From positions 1 to 56,970 of the forward strand of contig JBGQJC010000010.1 of NCBI GenBank assembly GCA_041498815.1: a DNA stretch of 56,970 nt. Direction: 5' to 3'. Below the pieces are notes generated by a model. That model made no database searches, had not been told where the DNA came from, and saw nothing but the letters and a program-made list of their open reading frames with translations. How positions within the stretch are numbered: position 1 is the stretch's first letter; each line of letters starts with the position of its first letter. Below, in pieces: positions 1-10,402 of the stretch. The DNA comes from DATDPM01 sp041498815 (GTDB taxonomy: Bacteria > Pseudomonadota > Alphaproteobacteria > DATDPM01). The position numbers were made by a program, and so were the translations under genes.

Positions 1-143
1 CGCAATCCATGTTCCGCCAGGCGGGCCTCGATATCGCGGCGCTTTCGGGCAAACGGATTCGCGTGCGCGGCTGGATCGAATCCTACCGCGGTCCGCTGAT
101 CGAGGCGACGCATCCGGAGCAGATCGAGCTCTTAGGGCCATAG
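1..143 (+). CDS. Thermonuclease (SNase-like) family protein, C-terminal end only
   Basis: The window opens inside this gene. The frame beginning at base 3 reads 46 codons to a TAG at 141-143. The visible tail contains FRQAGLDIAALSGKRIRVRG, followed by RGPLIEATHPEQIELL. A phrase of the type 'G-K-R-(I/V)-R-V-R-G-W-I ... GP-(L/M)-IE-(A/V)-THPEQIE' is typical of the C-terminal end of alphaproteobacterial SNase-like (OB-fold) secreted nucleases. The catalytic part lies outside the window, so activity cannot be judged. It converges on the next gene with a 44-bp gap. Assignment rests on resemblance of the tail only. Confidence 0.55.
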   Translation, partial: QSMFRQAGLDIAALSGKRIRVRGWIESYRGPLIEATHPEQIELLGP

Positions 144-187
144 GGTTCGCGCCCGGCGTGCTCGTCAAGCTCGTGACGGAATAGAAT

Positions 188-997
188 TCACGCCTCGATC
201 GTTTCGACGATGGCGCCCTTGCGGTCGAAACAGGCGGCGATCAAGGGCCCGCCGAATCCGCATCCGCCGTCCACCCCGGTGGTGAATGGCGTCGCCAAAA
301 TCCCGCGGTGCTGCGGATCGAATCCGCGCACCACCATGCGGAATCCGGCATAGGGCTCGGCGATCCGCGAAAATCCGGCCAATCCCCACCAAAAGCTGTC
401 GCTTTGCGCCGACAAGGGACGCGAGGGATCGATGCCGGCGTTGACGAACAAGATCGGATCGCCTTCGTCTTCGGCGGTAAAGGCCGCGCGCCTAAGCGCC
501 GCGAACAGGGCCGCGTGCCCGGGCGCCGCGTTCATCGCCGCGCGCAAGCCGCTCGTCCATCTCGTGATCTGCATCGGCCCTTGCCTTGCGAATTCCAGGG
601 CGTCGCGCGGATTGCCGCCGTAGGCGGTAAGCGTCGCCTCGATTCCCTGGTCGAGCATCCAGCGCAGGACCTCGCCCGGATTGGGCGCCATCTGAAGCGA
701 GAGAAGCTTCTGCCACATCTCTTCCTGGCTGCCGCGCAGGTAAGCGATGTCGCAGGCGAACATCGAAGGCCTCGCCAGCATCCCGACGCGGAATTGAAGC
801 AGCTCGTCCACCACCGCGCGGACTTGGCCGCCGCGCCCGAGCATGTTGCCGAGATAGACGAGACGGTCGCCGGCCTCGAACCGGGGTTCGATCAAACGGT
901 GGAGCGCCCTGAGCCGCTCCGCTTCGCCATGGACCGACGGGATCGCCCAGATGCGCCGCGCCCGCCGTAATGTCGCGAAAATTTGGTCGTCGGACAT
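188..997 (-). CDS. PPP-type metallophosphatase-like protein with degenerate active site (probable pseudoenzyme)
   Basis: The 269-residue protein has the layout of bacterial PPP serine/threonine phosphatases, but every metal or phosphate motif is altered. GDxHG has become IPSVHGE (19-25), GDxxDRG has become GNMLGRG (50-56), and GNHE has become RGSQEEM (88-94). The C-terminal HAG is NAG (186-188), GHT is RGF (224-226), and the final DTG..GG block reads VDGGCGFGG (242-250). The fold landmarks therefore remain while the Asp, Asn and His ligands are gone. There is no signal peptide. It is the last gene of a minus-strand series after carD. A regulatory or scaffold role is inferred; the substrate or partner is unknown. 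Confidence 0.8.
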   Translation of the reverse strand: MSDDQIFATLRRARRIWAIPSVHGEAERLRALHRLIEPRFEAGDRLVYLGNMLGRGGQVRAVVDELLQFRVGMLARPSMFACDIAYLRGSQEEMWQKLLSLQMAPNPGEVLRWMLDQGIEATLTAYGGNPRDALEFARQGPMQITRWTSGLRAAMNAAPGHAALFAALRRAAFTAEDEGDPILFVNAGIDPSRPLSAQSDSFWWGLAGFSRIAEPYAGFRMVVRGFDPQHRGILATPFTTGVDGGCGFGGPLIAACFDRKGAIVETIEA

Positions 998-1043
998 CCT
1001 GCGCGCGGTATCCTTTCGCGGCGCGCTTGCGCTCCCCGCAACC

Positions 1044-1079
1044 CGTGAGGCTCGCGCGGTGGGCGTGAGGCTCGCGCGG
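1044..1079. repeat. Two-copy tandem repeat downstream of carD
   Basis: A 16-bp sequence, CGTGAGGCTCGCGCGG, occurs at 1044-1059 and again at 1064-1079 with a 20-bp period. It lies just past the carD stop codon and before the phosphatase-like gene. It belongs to a series of short tandem duplications near gene 3' ends in this window. Confidence 0.8.
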
Positions 1080-1096
1080 CGGGGATCAATGCGGGA

Positions 1097-1612
1097 TCAA
1101 GCGGCCTTGAGGACCTGTTCTAAACGCTCGGCCGCGACCTTGTCATCAATCTTCTCGACCGCCGCCAGCTCGCGCGCCAGCCGGTTCAACGCCGACTGAT
1201 AGATCTGCCGCTCGCTGTATGATTGCTCCGGCTGCTCCGAGCTGCGGAACAGGTCGCGCACCACCTCGGCGATCGAGACCGGATCGCCCGAGTTGATCTT
1301 GGCCTCGTACTCCTGGGCGCGGCGGCTCCACATGGCGCGGTTGACCTTGGCCCGGCTTCGAAGCGTCGCCATTGCCGATTCCAACCGGTCGCGCGAGGAG
1401 AGGCGGCGCAATCCGGACGATTTGGCTTTGTCGATCGGCACGCGCAGCGTCATCCGCTCCTTATCGAAGCGGATCACGAACAGCTGCAGGCTGTGCCCGG
1501 AAATGTCCTGATGCTCGATGGCGATGATTCGGCCCACCCCGTGCGTCGGATAGACGACGAAATCGCCGGAAGAAAAGCCGAGTTTGTCGTGGATCGCTTT
1601 TTTGCTTGGCAT
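1097..1612 (-). CDS. carD: CarD family transcriptional regulator (CdnL-like)
   Basis: The 171-residue protein begins with the RNA-polymerase-interacting domain. KLGFSSGDFVVYPTHGVGRI marks the Tudor-like RNAP beta-binding part, and a helical C-terminal half (RAQEYEAKINSGDPVSIAEV, VRDLFR, QSALNRLARELAAV) matches the DNA-binding CarD/CdnL domain. CarD proteins bind RNA polymerase and stabilise open promoter complexes, especially at rRNA and growth genes. I chose the ATG at 1612 because the homologous block starts soon after it. An upstream ATG at 1642 would add ten unrelated residues. It follows fdxA on the same strand, an order common in Alphaproteobacteria. Confidence 0.95.
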   Translation of the reverse strand: MPSKKAIHDKLGFSSGDFVVYPTHGVGRIIAIEHQDISGHSLQLFVIRFDKERMTLRVPIDKAKSSGLRRLSSRDRLESAMATLRSRAKVNRAMWSRRAQEYEAKINSGDPVSIAEVVRDLFRSSEQPEQSYSERQIYQSALNRLARELAAVEKIDDKVAAERLEQVLKAA

Positions 1613-1824
1613 GGCCTTTGGGTAAAATAAAGCGCCGGGCATCCAGCCTTTAGAGCGGAATGCGCCGAACGCGCTAACGCTTGAGCCGAGCCTCGAAATC
1701 CGACGCTCTATGTGTCATTTATACCATATTTTGCAGCGCAATAACAGGCCCGGTTAAAGGGCTGCGGCAACATGTCCTAAAGGCCGGTTTAGAAGGCGCC
1801 TCCGGGGCCAAGGCCCCCGGGCGG

Positions 1825-2160
1825 TCAGCGCTTGGCGGGGTCGGGATTGAAGTGCTTTTCGAACTTGTCCGGCACGCCCTTCCACTGGTCGGCATCGGCG
1901 GGCGGCGGGGCCTTGCGGGTGATATTGGGCCAGGCTTCGGCGAATTTCTGGTTCATCGCGACCCATCTTTCGGCGTTGGGGTCGGAATCGGGGATGATCG
2001 CTTCCACCGGGCATTCCGGCTCGCACACCCCGCAGTCGATGCACTCCTCGGGGTGGATCACCAGCATGTTCTCGCCCTCATAGAAGCAGTCCACGGGACA
2101 TACCTCGACGCAGTCCATGTACTTGCATTTGATGCAGGCTTCGGTGACGACGTAGGTCAT
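1825..2160 (-). CDS. fdxA: Ferredoxin FdxA, 7Fe type ([3Fe-4S][4Fe-4S])
   Basis: The 111-residue cytoplasmic electron carrier has two cluster-binding regions at the N-terminus. The first is CIKCKYMDCVEVCPVDC and the second is CIDCGVCEPECP. The spacing in the first region is that of the 7Fe ferredoxins, which carry one [3Fe-4S] and one [4Fe-4S] cluster. The roughly 50-residue tail after the second cluster (WVAMNQKFAEAWPNIT...) is the usual C-terminal extension of this family. It lies between the S4 protein and carD, all on the minus strand. The redox partner cannot be told from the sequence. Confidence 0.97.
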   Translation of the reverse strand: MTYVVTEACIKCKYMDCVEVCPVDCFYEGENMLVIHPEECIDCGVCEPECPVEAIIPDSDPNAERWVAMNQKFAEAWPNITRKAPPPADADQWKGVPDKFEKHFNPDPAKR

Positions 2161-2282
2161 GCCTAGCTTTCCGGACCGGCCTTGTTCAAGGGGTAGAGCG
2201 AGTGCCTAACACGGCCTCCCGCCGCCTTGCAACCCTGCCCGTTTTGGGGCTTTCACGGCCCCGGGCGCGCCGCTCGCGGCTA

Positions 2283-2705
2283 TCACCGTCCGGTGAGCTT
2301 CGCGATTGCCCGGCGGTCCAATTTGGTCGGGCGCCCTGCGCCCTGCTCCCTCTTCGCCAAGGAACCGGATGTCGTATCGGGATTGCGCCGGACAAGGGGG
2401 GCCAGGTCCTCGTAAAGCTCCCTTGCCGCCGCCGCCGGCCCGCGCCGGGCGGCCAGCGCCACGACTTTGATCACGCGCACGTTCTCCCCTCGCGCGAACG
2501 TCAAAACGTCGCCGGGGCGCACCAATTGGTGCGCTTTCTCCACGATATGACCGGAAATCCGAATTCTTCCATCCTGGCAAAACGCCGAAGCCAGGCTCCG
2601 ACTTTTGAAAAACCTGGCGAACCACAGCCATTTATCGAGCCGCAGCGACGGCGCGGGGGTCGCGTCGCGTTCAGGTGCCAAGGTCGAGATCGCGAAGCTT
2701 TGCAA
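2283..2705 (-). CDS. S4-domain RNA-binding protein (HslR/Hsp15-like)
   Basis: The 140-residue protein carries an S4 RNA-binding domain at residues about 21-85. The motifs are LRLDKWLWFARFFKSRSLAS, GRIRISGHIVEKAHQLVRPG and DVLTFARG. The rest is a basic tail rich in Arg and Lys. In E. coli the relative Hsp15 binds stalled 50S subunits carrying nascent chains and helps recycle them. The start overlaps the 3' end of the helicase gene by 35 bp, so the two are probably translated from one message. The exact start is uncertain, but the S4 domain begins well inside any of the candidates. Confidence 0.9.
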   Translation of the reverse strand: MQSFAISTLAPERDATPAPSLRLDKWLWFARFFKSRSLASAFCQDGRIRISGHIVEKAHQLVRPGDVLTFARGENVRVIKVVALAARRGPAAAARELYEDLAPLVRRNPDTTSGSLAKREQGAGRPTKLDRRAIAKLTGR

Positions 2706-5175
2706 ACGGCGATTCGGATTTCTTGTTCGCGCCCGGGGCGCGCGATTTGTTTCCCGCCCTTTGCCGTCGCCGAGGCCTTAAACGGAACGCGACGCCCGAT
2801 GGATCGCACATGGCTTCGAAGCCGAGGGCTTCCAGCACCGGCACAAGATCTCCGGGCAAACAGGCGGCAAGCGCGCAAAGCGCCGGGGTCGCTATGAACG
2901 GTCCCTGGCGCGCCAAGCGCAGCGCCTCGCGGGAAAGGCGCTCCACCGCGTCGAAGCGAATCGCTACGCCGCCGTTACGTTCCCGAAACGGCCGGTAGCC
3001 GATGGCGCGATAGAATCCATCCATGGTGGCGTCGGCGAGCGAGACCGAGATTTCGCCGTCCTTGGGATAAAGCGGCGCCGCGATGCCATGGTGCGCCGCC
3101 CATAATTGTGCCCGCGCCTCGATCGCCGGCGGCTTCAAGAGCGCCGGGAAATAGAGCCCGAACACGCCGAATTTCAGGCCCATGTCCCGAAGTGTCCTAA
3201 GATCTCCTGAGGTAACGCGCGGCTCTGCGTCGTGGCGCGTTTTGCGGGGCAGGCAGCCGAGCGATTCGCAAAGCTGGAACACCAGCCCGCGCGCGGCGGC
3301 ACCAAGCTTGGTTTCCCGCGCGCGCACCAGCGGGCGGAGCCGCGATCCGACGAAGCTCGTCAGCCAATCTGAAAGGCGTTTGCGCAACCGTTCGCGCTGG
3401 GAGGGTTCCAGAAAATCGCTCGCCAAAACTTCGATCTGCGGCGCCAGGATACTCTTATCGGGGCGAAGCCGGGCAACCGGCGCGCCGCGCCAGGCGATGC
3501 GGCCATCCGCCGCCAGCGCGAAAGACGGATCGCCGTCGCCCTCGAATGCGGCAACCCGCCGTGCGACTTCGCCCTTCAACGCGATGCGGGCGGCGCTCAT
3601 CAGCGCCTTGGCGCCTTCGCGCGTGCCCATGACATCGGCGATGAACCGGAAGCCGTCGATCCGCCCGACTGGCTCCCCTTCGACCGCCACTTCGCCCGCA
3701 GAGTCGATCACCGCTTGCAGGTCGCCCTTGTCCCTGAGCCTGCCGATGAACAGCGCGCTGCGGCGATCGACGAAACGCTGCGTCAAGCCGCGGTGGAGCG
3801 CGTCCGAAAGTTTGTCCTCGATCGCGCGCGTCGCTTCCTGCCAGCGCAGCGAATCGGTCATCCAGTCCCCGCGAAAGGCGATATAGGTCCAAGTGCGGAT
3901 ATGGGCGATGCGGTTGGCCAGCGTGTCGATGTCGCCGTCCGCGCGATCGAGCCGCGTGATGTTGCCGGCAACCCAAGCCTCTGGCAGCCGCGCGGCCGGC
4001 CCCGTCAGATGCAGGTAAATACGCTTGATGAGCCCGGTGTGCGTCTCGCTCAGGATCTTGCGGTAATCGGGAATCTGGCAAACTTCCCACAGCAACCGGA
4101 CCGCAGCAAGGTTGGTCGCGCGCGGTGAAACTTCCGGATCGCGGGCCAAAGTCGCCAACGCCATATGATCGTCGGCAACGGGCGAGCGCATCAGTTGCGG
4201 CGCGCGGGGCGTACGTTCCAGGCTCGCGAGCAATCCGCGCAGCGACGAAAAATCAAGATCCGTGTTGCGCCAAAATATTCCGGCCAAGGGATCGAACCGG
4301 TGTTCCTCGACCGCTTCGACGATCTCGGGGTCCAAATGTCCGATTTCGGTCGTGGTGCCGAAGGTGCCGTCGCTCATGTGACGGCCCGCGCGTCCCGCAA
4401 TTTGCGCGATCTCGGCCGCTTGCAAACGGCGCGGCACATGCCCGTCGAATTTGGTGATGCGGGCGAATGCGACGTGATCGATGTCCATGTTGAGACCCAT
4501 GCCGATCGCATCGGTCGCGACGATGTGGTCCACCTCGCCCGACTGGAACATGGCGACCTGGGCGTTGCGCGCGCGGGGGCTGAGCGCTCCCAACACCACC
4601 GCCGCGCCGCCGCGGTGGCGGCGCACGAGCTCGGCAAGTTCGTACACGTCGGCGGCGGAGAATGCGATGACGGCGCTGCGCTTGGGCAGGCGTGTGATTT
4701 TCTTCGGACCGGAATAGGTCAGAGTCGAAAATCGCGGCCGCGCCACGAATTCGGCTTCGGGAAGCAATCGGCGGATCAAGGGCCGGATCGTGTCGGCCCC
4801 GAGCAGCATCGTTTCCTGAAAGCCGCGGGCGCGCAGCAACCGGTCGGTAAAGACGTGGCCGCGGTCGCGGTCGGCGGCCAGCTGCACCTCGTCGATCGCC
4901 AGGAACGCCACCTGCCTATCGAGCGGCATCGATTCCACGGTGCACAGGAAATAGCGCGCATGCGGCGGGATGATCTTTTCCTCGCCGGTCACGAGCGCCG
5001 CATGGCGCGCGCCCACGATGCGCGCCACCCGGTCGTAATTCTCGCGTGCGAGCAGGCGCAGCGGAAATCCGATCATCCCGCTCGCGTGTCCGAGCATGCG
5101 CTCGATCGCAAGATAGGTCTTGCCGGTGTTGGTGGGGCCGAGCACCGCGGTCAGCTTGGGACCGAGCATCGCCAT
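2671..5175 (-). CDS. Suv3-like DExH-box ATP-dependent RNA helicase
   Basis: The 834-residue protein has a full superfamily 2 helicase core: Walker A GPTNTGKT (13-20), DEVQ box (95-98), TDAIGMGLNMD (221-231) and QIAGRAGR (258-265). The block after the core fits the Suv3 C-terminal domains, and a basic tail ends the protein. Mitochondrial Suv3 unwinds RNA for the degradosome, and the bacterial copies are widespread in Alphaproteobacteria but less studied. The gene sits between pcm and the overlapping S4 gene. RNA turnover or ribosome-linked work is an inference from the family and the S4 neighbour. Confidence 0.93.
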   Translation of the reverse strand: MAMLGPKLTAVLGPTNTGKTYLAIERMLGHASGMIGFPLRLLARENYDRVARIVGARHAALVTGEEKIIPPHARYFLCTVESMPLDRQVAFLAIDEVQLAADRDRGHVFTDRLLRARGFQETMLLGADTIRPLIRRLLPEAEFVARPRFSTLTYSGPKKITRLPKRSAVIAFSAADVYELAELVRRHRGGAAVVLGALSPRARNAQVAMFQSGEVDHIVATDAIGMGLNMDIDHVAFARITKFDGHVPRRLQAAEIAQIAGRAGRHMSDGTFGTTTEIGHLDPEIVEAVEEHRFDPLAGIFWRNTDLDFSSLRGLLASLERTPRAPQLMRSPVADDHMALATLARDPEVSPRATNLAAVRLLWEVCQIPDYRKILSETHTGLIKRIYLHLTGPAARLPEAWVAGNITRLDRADGDIDTLANRIAHIRTWTYIAFRGDWMTDSLRWQEATRAIEDKLSDALHRGLTQRFVDRRSALFIGRLRDKGDLQAVIDSAGEVAVEGEPVGRIDGFRFIADVMGTREGAKALMSAARIALKGEVARRVAAFEGDGDPSFALAADGRIAWRGAPVARLRPDKSILAPQIEVLASDFLEPSQRERLRKRLSDWLTSFVGSRLRPLVRARETKLGAAARGLVFQLCESLGCLPRKTRHDAEPRVTSGDLRTLRDMGLKFGVFGLYFPALLKPPAIEARAQLWAAHHGIAAPLYPKDGEISVSLADATMDGFYRAIGYRPFRERNGGVAIRFDAVERLSREALRLARQGPFIATPALCALAACLPGDLVPVLEALGFEAMCDPSGVAFRLRPRRRQRAGNKSRAPGANKKSESPFAKLRDLDLGT

Positions 5176-5225
5176 GAATCGAGAATCGGGCTTTTGCCGC
5201 CGCGATGCAAGGAGGGCTTTGGCGG

Positions 5226-5897
5226 TCAGGGTTTGCTTGGCACCAGCGGCACGAAAGCGACGGGAAGAACCGGATATTCGGAAATCCGCCCGGCGGCGTC
5301 CTTCGTCACCAGCGTCAGTTGCTGGGTATCATGGACCCGGCCCACCGGGATCACCATGCGCCCGCCGGGCTTGAGCTGGGCCACCAGCGGCTCCGGGATA
5401 ATGGCCGCCGCGGCGGTGACGATGATGGCGTCAAAGGGTGCCGCTTCGGGCCAGCCCAGCGACCCGTCGCCGGTGCGCACCTCGACATTGGCATAGCCCA
5501 TTTGCCGCAAACGCAGCGCCGCCCGGTCGGCCAGTTCGGGGATGGTCTCGATGCTGAAAACCCGGTCCGCAAGCGCAGCTAAAATCGCGGCCTGATAGCC
5601 GGACCCGGTTCCGATCTCGAGCACCTTGAAGGTTGGTTCCAGCTCCAAGAGGTCGGTCATGATGGCGACGATATAAGGCTGGGAGATCGTCTGGCCGAAG
5701 CCGATGGCCAGGGGCACATTGGCGTAGGCGGCATCCACCGCCGCTTCCGGCACGAACGCCTCGCGCGGCACCTTCAAAAGCGCCGCCCGCAGCCGGGGGC
5801 CGATTTCCTCCTTCCCGGTCCATTGCGCCGTCTCGCGGTATTCCGCCGCGATCTGGTCCAAAAGCGCGTTCCGCTCGCCGGCCGATTCCGCCGCCAT
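5226..5897 (-). CDS. pcm: Protein-L-isoaspartate O-methyltransferase
   Basis: The 223-residue enzyme uses S-adenosylmethionine to methylate L-isoaspartyl residues in aged proteins so that they can be repaired. Visible family motifs are VPREAFVP, the TISQPYIVAIMTDLL segment, the SAM-binding loop VLEIGTGSGYQAAILA, TGDGSLGWPEAAPFDAIIVT and LKPGGRMVIPVG. Length and motif order are normal. It is divergent from the PEBP gene, with only 66 bp between the two starts. That space holds AT-rich promoter-like sequence near 5930-5937. Confidence 0.96.
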   Translation of the reverse strand: MAAESAGERNALLDQIAAEYRETAQWTGKEEIGPRLRAALLKVPREAFVPEAAVDAAYANVPLAIGFGQTISQPYIVAIMTDLLELEPTFKVLEIGTGSGYQAAILAALADRVFSIETIPELADRAALRLRQMGYANVEVRTGDGSLGWPEAAPFDAIIVTAAAAIIPEPLVAQLKPGGRMVIPVGRVHDTQQLTLVTKDAAGRISEYPVLPVAFVPLVPSKP

Positions 5898-5963
5898 GAC
5901 ATCTCCCCGGTTCCCGTTACATGCTATATTATTTCCCGGTTCAGCGCAGAGCGGGGGGCTCCT

Positions 5964-6428
5964 ATGGCGTTGGCCCTAAGAAGTTCCGCATTTGCCGAGG
6001 GGGAACGCATCCCCAGCCGCCAGTCTTGCGAGGGCGACGATCTTTCGCCGCCCTTGGCTTGGGCGGGCGCGCCGGCCAAAACCCAAAGCTTCGCCCTGGT
6101 TTGCGAAGACCCCGATGCCCCCATGGGCACCTGGCACCATTGGGGCATTTACAACATTCCGGCGCATGAATCGGGCCTGGCGGAGGGCTTCGCGCCCGAT
6201 GCGGTGGTGGGTACGGTGCGCCAAGCCGTCACCGATTTCGACCGGCCCGGCTACGGCGGTCCCTGTCCGCCGCGCGGCCACGGCACCCATCATTATTATT
6301 TCAGGCTGATGGCGCTCGACGTCGCGAAACTCGATCTGCCGCTCGACGCCGATTGCGAGCAGCTGAAGCGCGCGGCCAAGCCGCATGTGCTGGAAGAAGC
6401 GGTGCTGATGGGAACTTTTGCTCGCTGA
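5964..6428 (+). CDS. YbhB/YbcL family Raf kinase inhibitor-like protein (PEBP fold)
   Basis: The 154-residue cytoplasmic protein has the phosphatidylethanolamine-binding fold. Landmarks are CEGDDLSPPLAWAGAP, the ligand-pocket motif DPDAPMGTWHHWGIYNIP, and GYGGPCPPRGHGTHHYYFRL. The ATG at 5964 is preceded by a GGGGGG purine run and matches the family start. An upstream start at 5823 would add 47 unrelated residues inside the divergent pcm gene. The biochemical role of bacterial PEBP proteins is unsettled, so only the family is called. Confidence 0.93.
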   Translation: MALALRSSAFAEGERIPSRQSCEGDDLSPPLAWAGAPAKTQSFALVCEDPDAPMGTWHHWGIYNIPAHESGLAEGFAPDAVVGTVRQAVTDFDRPGYGGPCPPRGHGTHHYYFRLMALDVAKLDLPLDADCEQLKRAAKPHVLEEAVLMGTFAR

Positions 6429-6448
6429 GCGCGCGAGCCCGTGCTTAT

Positions 6449-7189
6449 TCAGCGCAGCGAAATCGCCGTCGCGCCCAAAACCGGCCCGGCTTCGCCCGAT
6501 TGGACTATGATCGCGCAGCCGTCGCGGTCGTCCGATAGATCGGCCGTCAATTCCACCGCTTGGCCATTCCATTCGCCGATGCGCTTCAGGCTCCGCACGA
6601 CATTGGCGTTGGTCAAAGACTTGCCGCTGTTCTCGCCGCGCATGACCGCGGTCACGTGCTCGCGATCGAATTGGAACAGCCACACGGTCGCCTTCCTTCC
6701 CTCGGGCGCCGCCGGTATCGAGACCGTCAGCTTGCTGCCGTCCGCTTTGGCCGTGACCGGCAGGCGCAGCCGGTCGCGCTTGCGCGCGCCGGAGATCGCG
6801 CTATCGACGCTCCCGCCGTCGGTGCCGGTCAGATCGGTGAATCCGTCCACCACCATCTCGGGCGTATAGACATAGCGCTGGTGGAGCGTATCGGCATAGT
6901 GGTGCTGCCGCTCGGTCGTTTCCGCCGAAGCGAACGGATCTTTCCAGCCGATGTAGTCCCAATAATTGACGTGGAGCGAGAGCGCGATGATGTTCGGCTC
7001 CTTGCTCAACCGCCTAAGCTCGGCATCGGCGGGCGGGCAGGACGAACAACCCTGCGAGGTAAAGAGCTCGACGACCGTGGCGGTCTCTGCGGCGATGGCA
7101 GCGCCGGCCGGAATCGGTCCCGATGCGGCCATGACGGCGAGAGCCAATAGCAAGCGCATGGCGCAAGCATGCTTGATCCGCTTGCTCAC
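6449..7189 (-). CDS. DUF1223 family exported thioredoxin-like protein
   Basis: The 246-residue protein has a hydrophobic N-terminal segment (MRLLLALAVMAASG) ending near AAIAAET, consistent with a Sec signal peptide. The mature part opens with VVELFTSQGCSSCPPADAEL, a thioredoxin-fold CxxC motif characteristic of DUF1223. LSLHVNYWDYIGWKDPFAS and YTPEMVVDG also match the family. A periplasmic redox role is inferred from the CSSC motif. The first possible start is a GTG at 7189; an ATG at 7159 would give a more compact signal peptide, and neither has a good ribosome-binding site. It converges on the PEBP gene. Confidence 0.88.
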   Translation of the reverse strand: MSKRIKHACAMRLLLALAVMAASGPIPAGAAIAAETATVVELFTSQGCSSCPPADAELRRLSKEPNIIALSLHVNYWDYIGWKDPFASAETTERQHHYADTLHQRYVYTPEMVVDGFTDLTGTDGGSVDSAISGARKRDRLRLPVTAKADGSKLTVSIPAAPEGRKATVWLFQFDREHVTAVMRGENSGKSLTNANVVRSLKRIGEWNGQAVELTADLSDDRDGCAIIVQSGEAGPVLGATAISLR

Positions 7190-7230
7190 GCACCAATCAC
7201 TTATGGGTGAGAACCGCGCGAGAAAAGGGT

Positions 7231-9966
<2,736 letters not shown>

Positions 9967-10218
9967 GGATGAACTCCCTTCGGGCGGGTAATCCACAAGC
10001 ACGGTTTTTACCGCAACCGCGGCGGTGCGCGGTTTATAGCAGGTTTATCCACAACCAGCCCCGGCGAGTGCCACGAAGCTTGGATTTCCGCCGGTTTCAA
10101 AGTGGTTAATGAAAAATCACATTGTTGCCATAATCCTGGCCAAATGCCGCCACGCTTGACCGATTAACTCGCGGTCGATGAAACGGCATGTTGCTCCCTA
10201 GCACTGCTGTTCAATAAG

Positions 10219-10297
10219 TCCAGCCTCCCCCGGCTGGACACCCCTAATCCAGCCTCCCCCGGCTGGATACCCCTTATCCGGTCCTCCCCCGACTGGA
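10219..10297. repeat. Three tandem imperfect hairpin repeats, 29-bp period
   Basis: Copies lie at 10219-10238, 10248-10267 and 10277-10297. Copies 1 and 2 are identical: TCCAGCC, loop TCCCCC, GGCTGGA (7-bp stem, 6-nt loop). Copy 3 reads TCCGGTC...GACTGGA: one C-G pair has become T-A and one A-T pair has become a G-T wobble, so the stem is kept. The 9-nt spacers (CACCCCTAA, TACCCCTTA) are also alike. The pattern points to a conserved RNA or DNA hairpin. Confidence 0.85.
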
Positions 10298-10306
10298 TAG
10301 CTGAAG

Positions 10307-10341
10307 CGGCCATCGGATCCGTCCGATGGCCGTTTTCTTTT
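10307..10341 (+). terminator. Intrinsic terminator upstream of ccmA
   Basis: A perfect 11-bp stem, CGGCCATCGGA (10307-10317) with TCCGATGGCCG (10322-10332), closes a 4-nt TCCG loop. It is followed by the T-rich tract TTTTCTTTT on the plus strand. No T tract exists in the minus orientation. It would stop plus-strand transcription entering from the hairpin-repeat region about 60 bp before ccmA. Confidence 0.8.
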
Positions 10342-10402
10342 GGGGCACGGAACGCACCTTGCCACCATGCTAGGCTCCCGCGCCGCAAGGGAACCACCGT
10401 CC

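Larger units (their letters stand above)
9967..10402. other. Divergent intergenic region between acnA and ccmA
   Basis: No gene of credible length is visible in these 436 bases. The region contains three 29-bp-spaced hairpin repeats (10219-10297), an intrinsic terminator reading on the plus strand (10307-10341), and a single consensus DnaA-box-like 9-mer TTATCCACA at 10045-10053. Something transcribed on the plus strand before ccmA would end at this terminator. A leader RNA or a small RNA is possible, but neither its start nor its family could be recognised. Confidence 0.6.

Noticed and set aside
10045..10053. A perfect DnaA box, TTATCCACA, and a near match at 9989-9997, hinting at an origin
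   Set aside because: A single 9-mer is expected by chance about once in two such windows. There is no cluster of boxes, no unwinding element and no origin-linked genes.
10178..10201. A seven-codon ORF (MKRHVAP) as a leader peptide for ccm
   Set aside because: It has no ribosome-binding site and no run of regulatory codons; it is too short to support.
10219..10297. The three regular repeats considered as a CRISPR array
   Set aside because: Spacers are only 9 bases and nearly identical to each other, repeats are short, and no cas genes are present.
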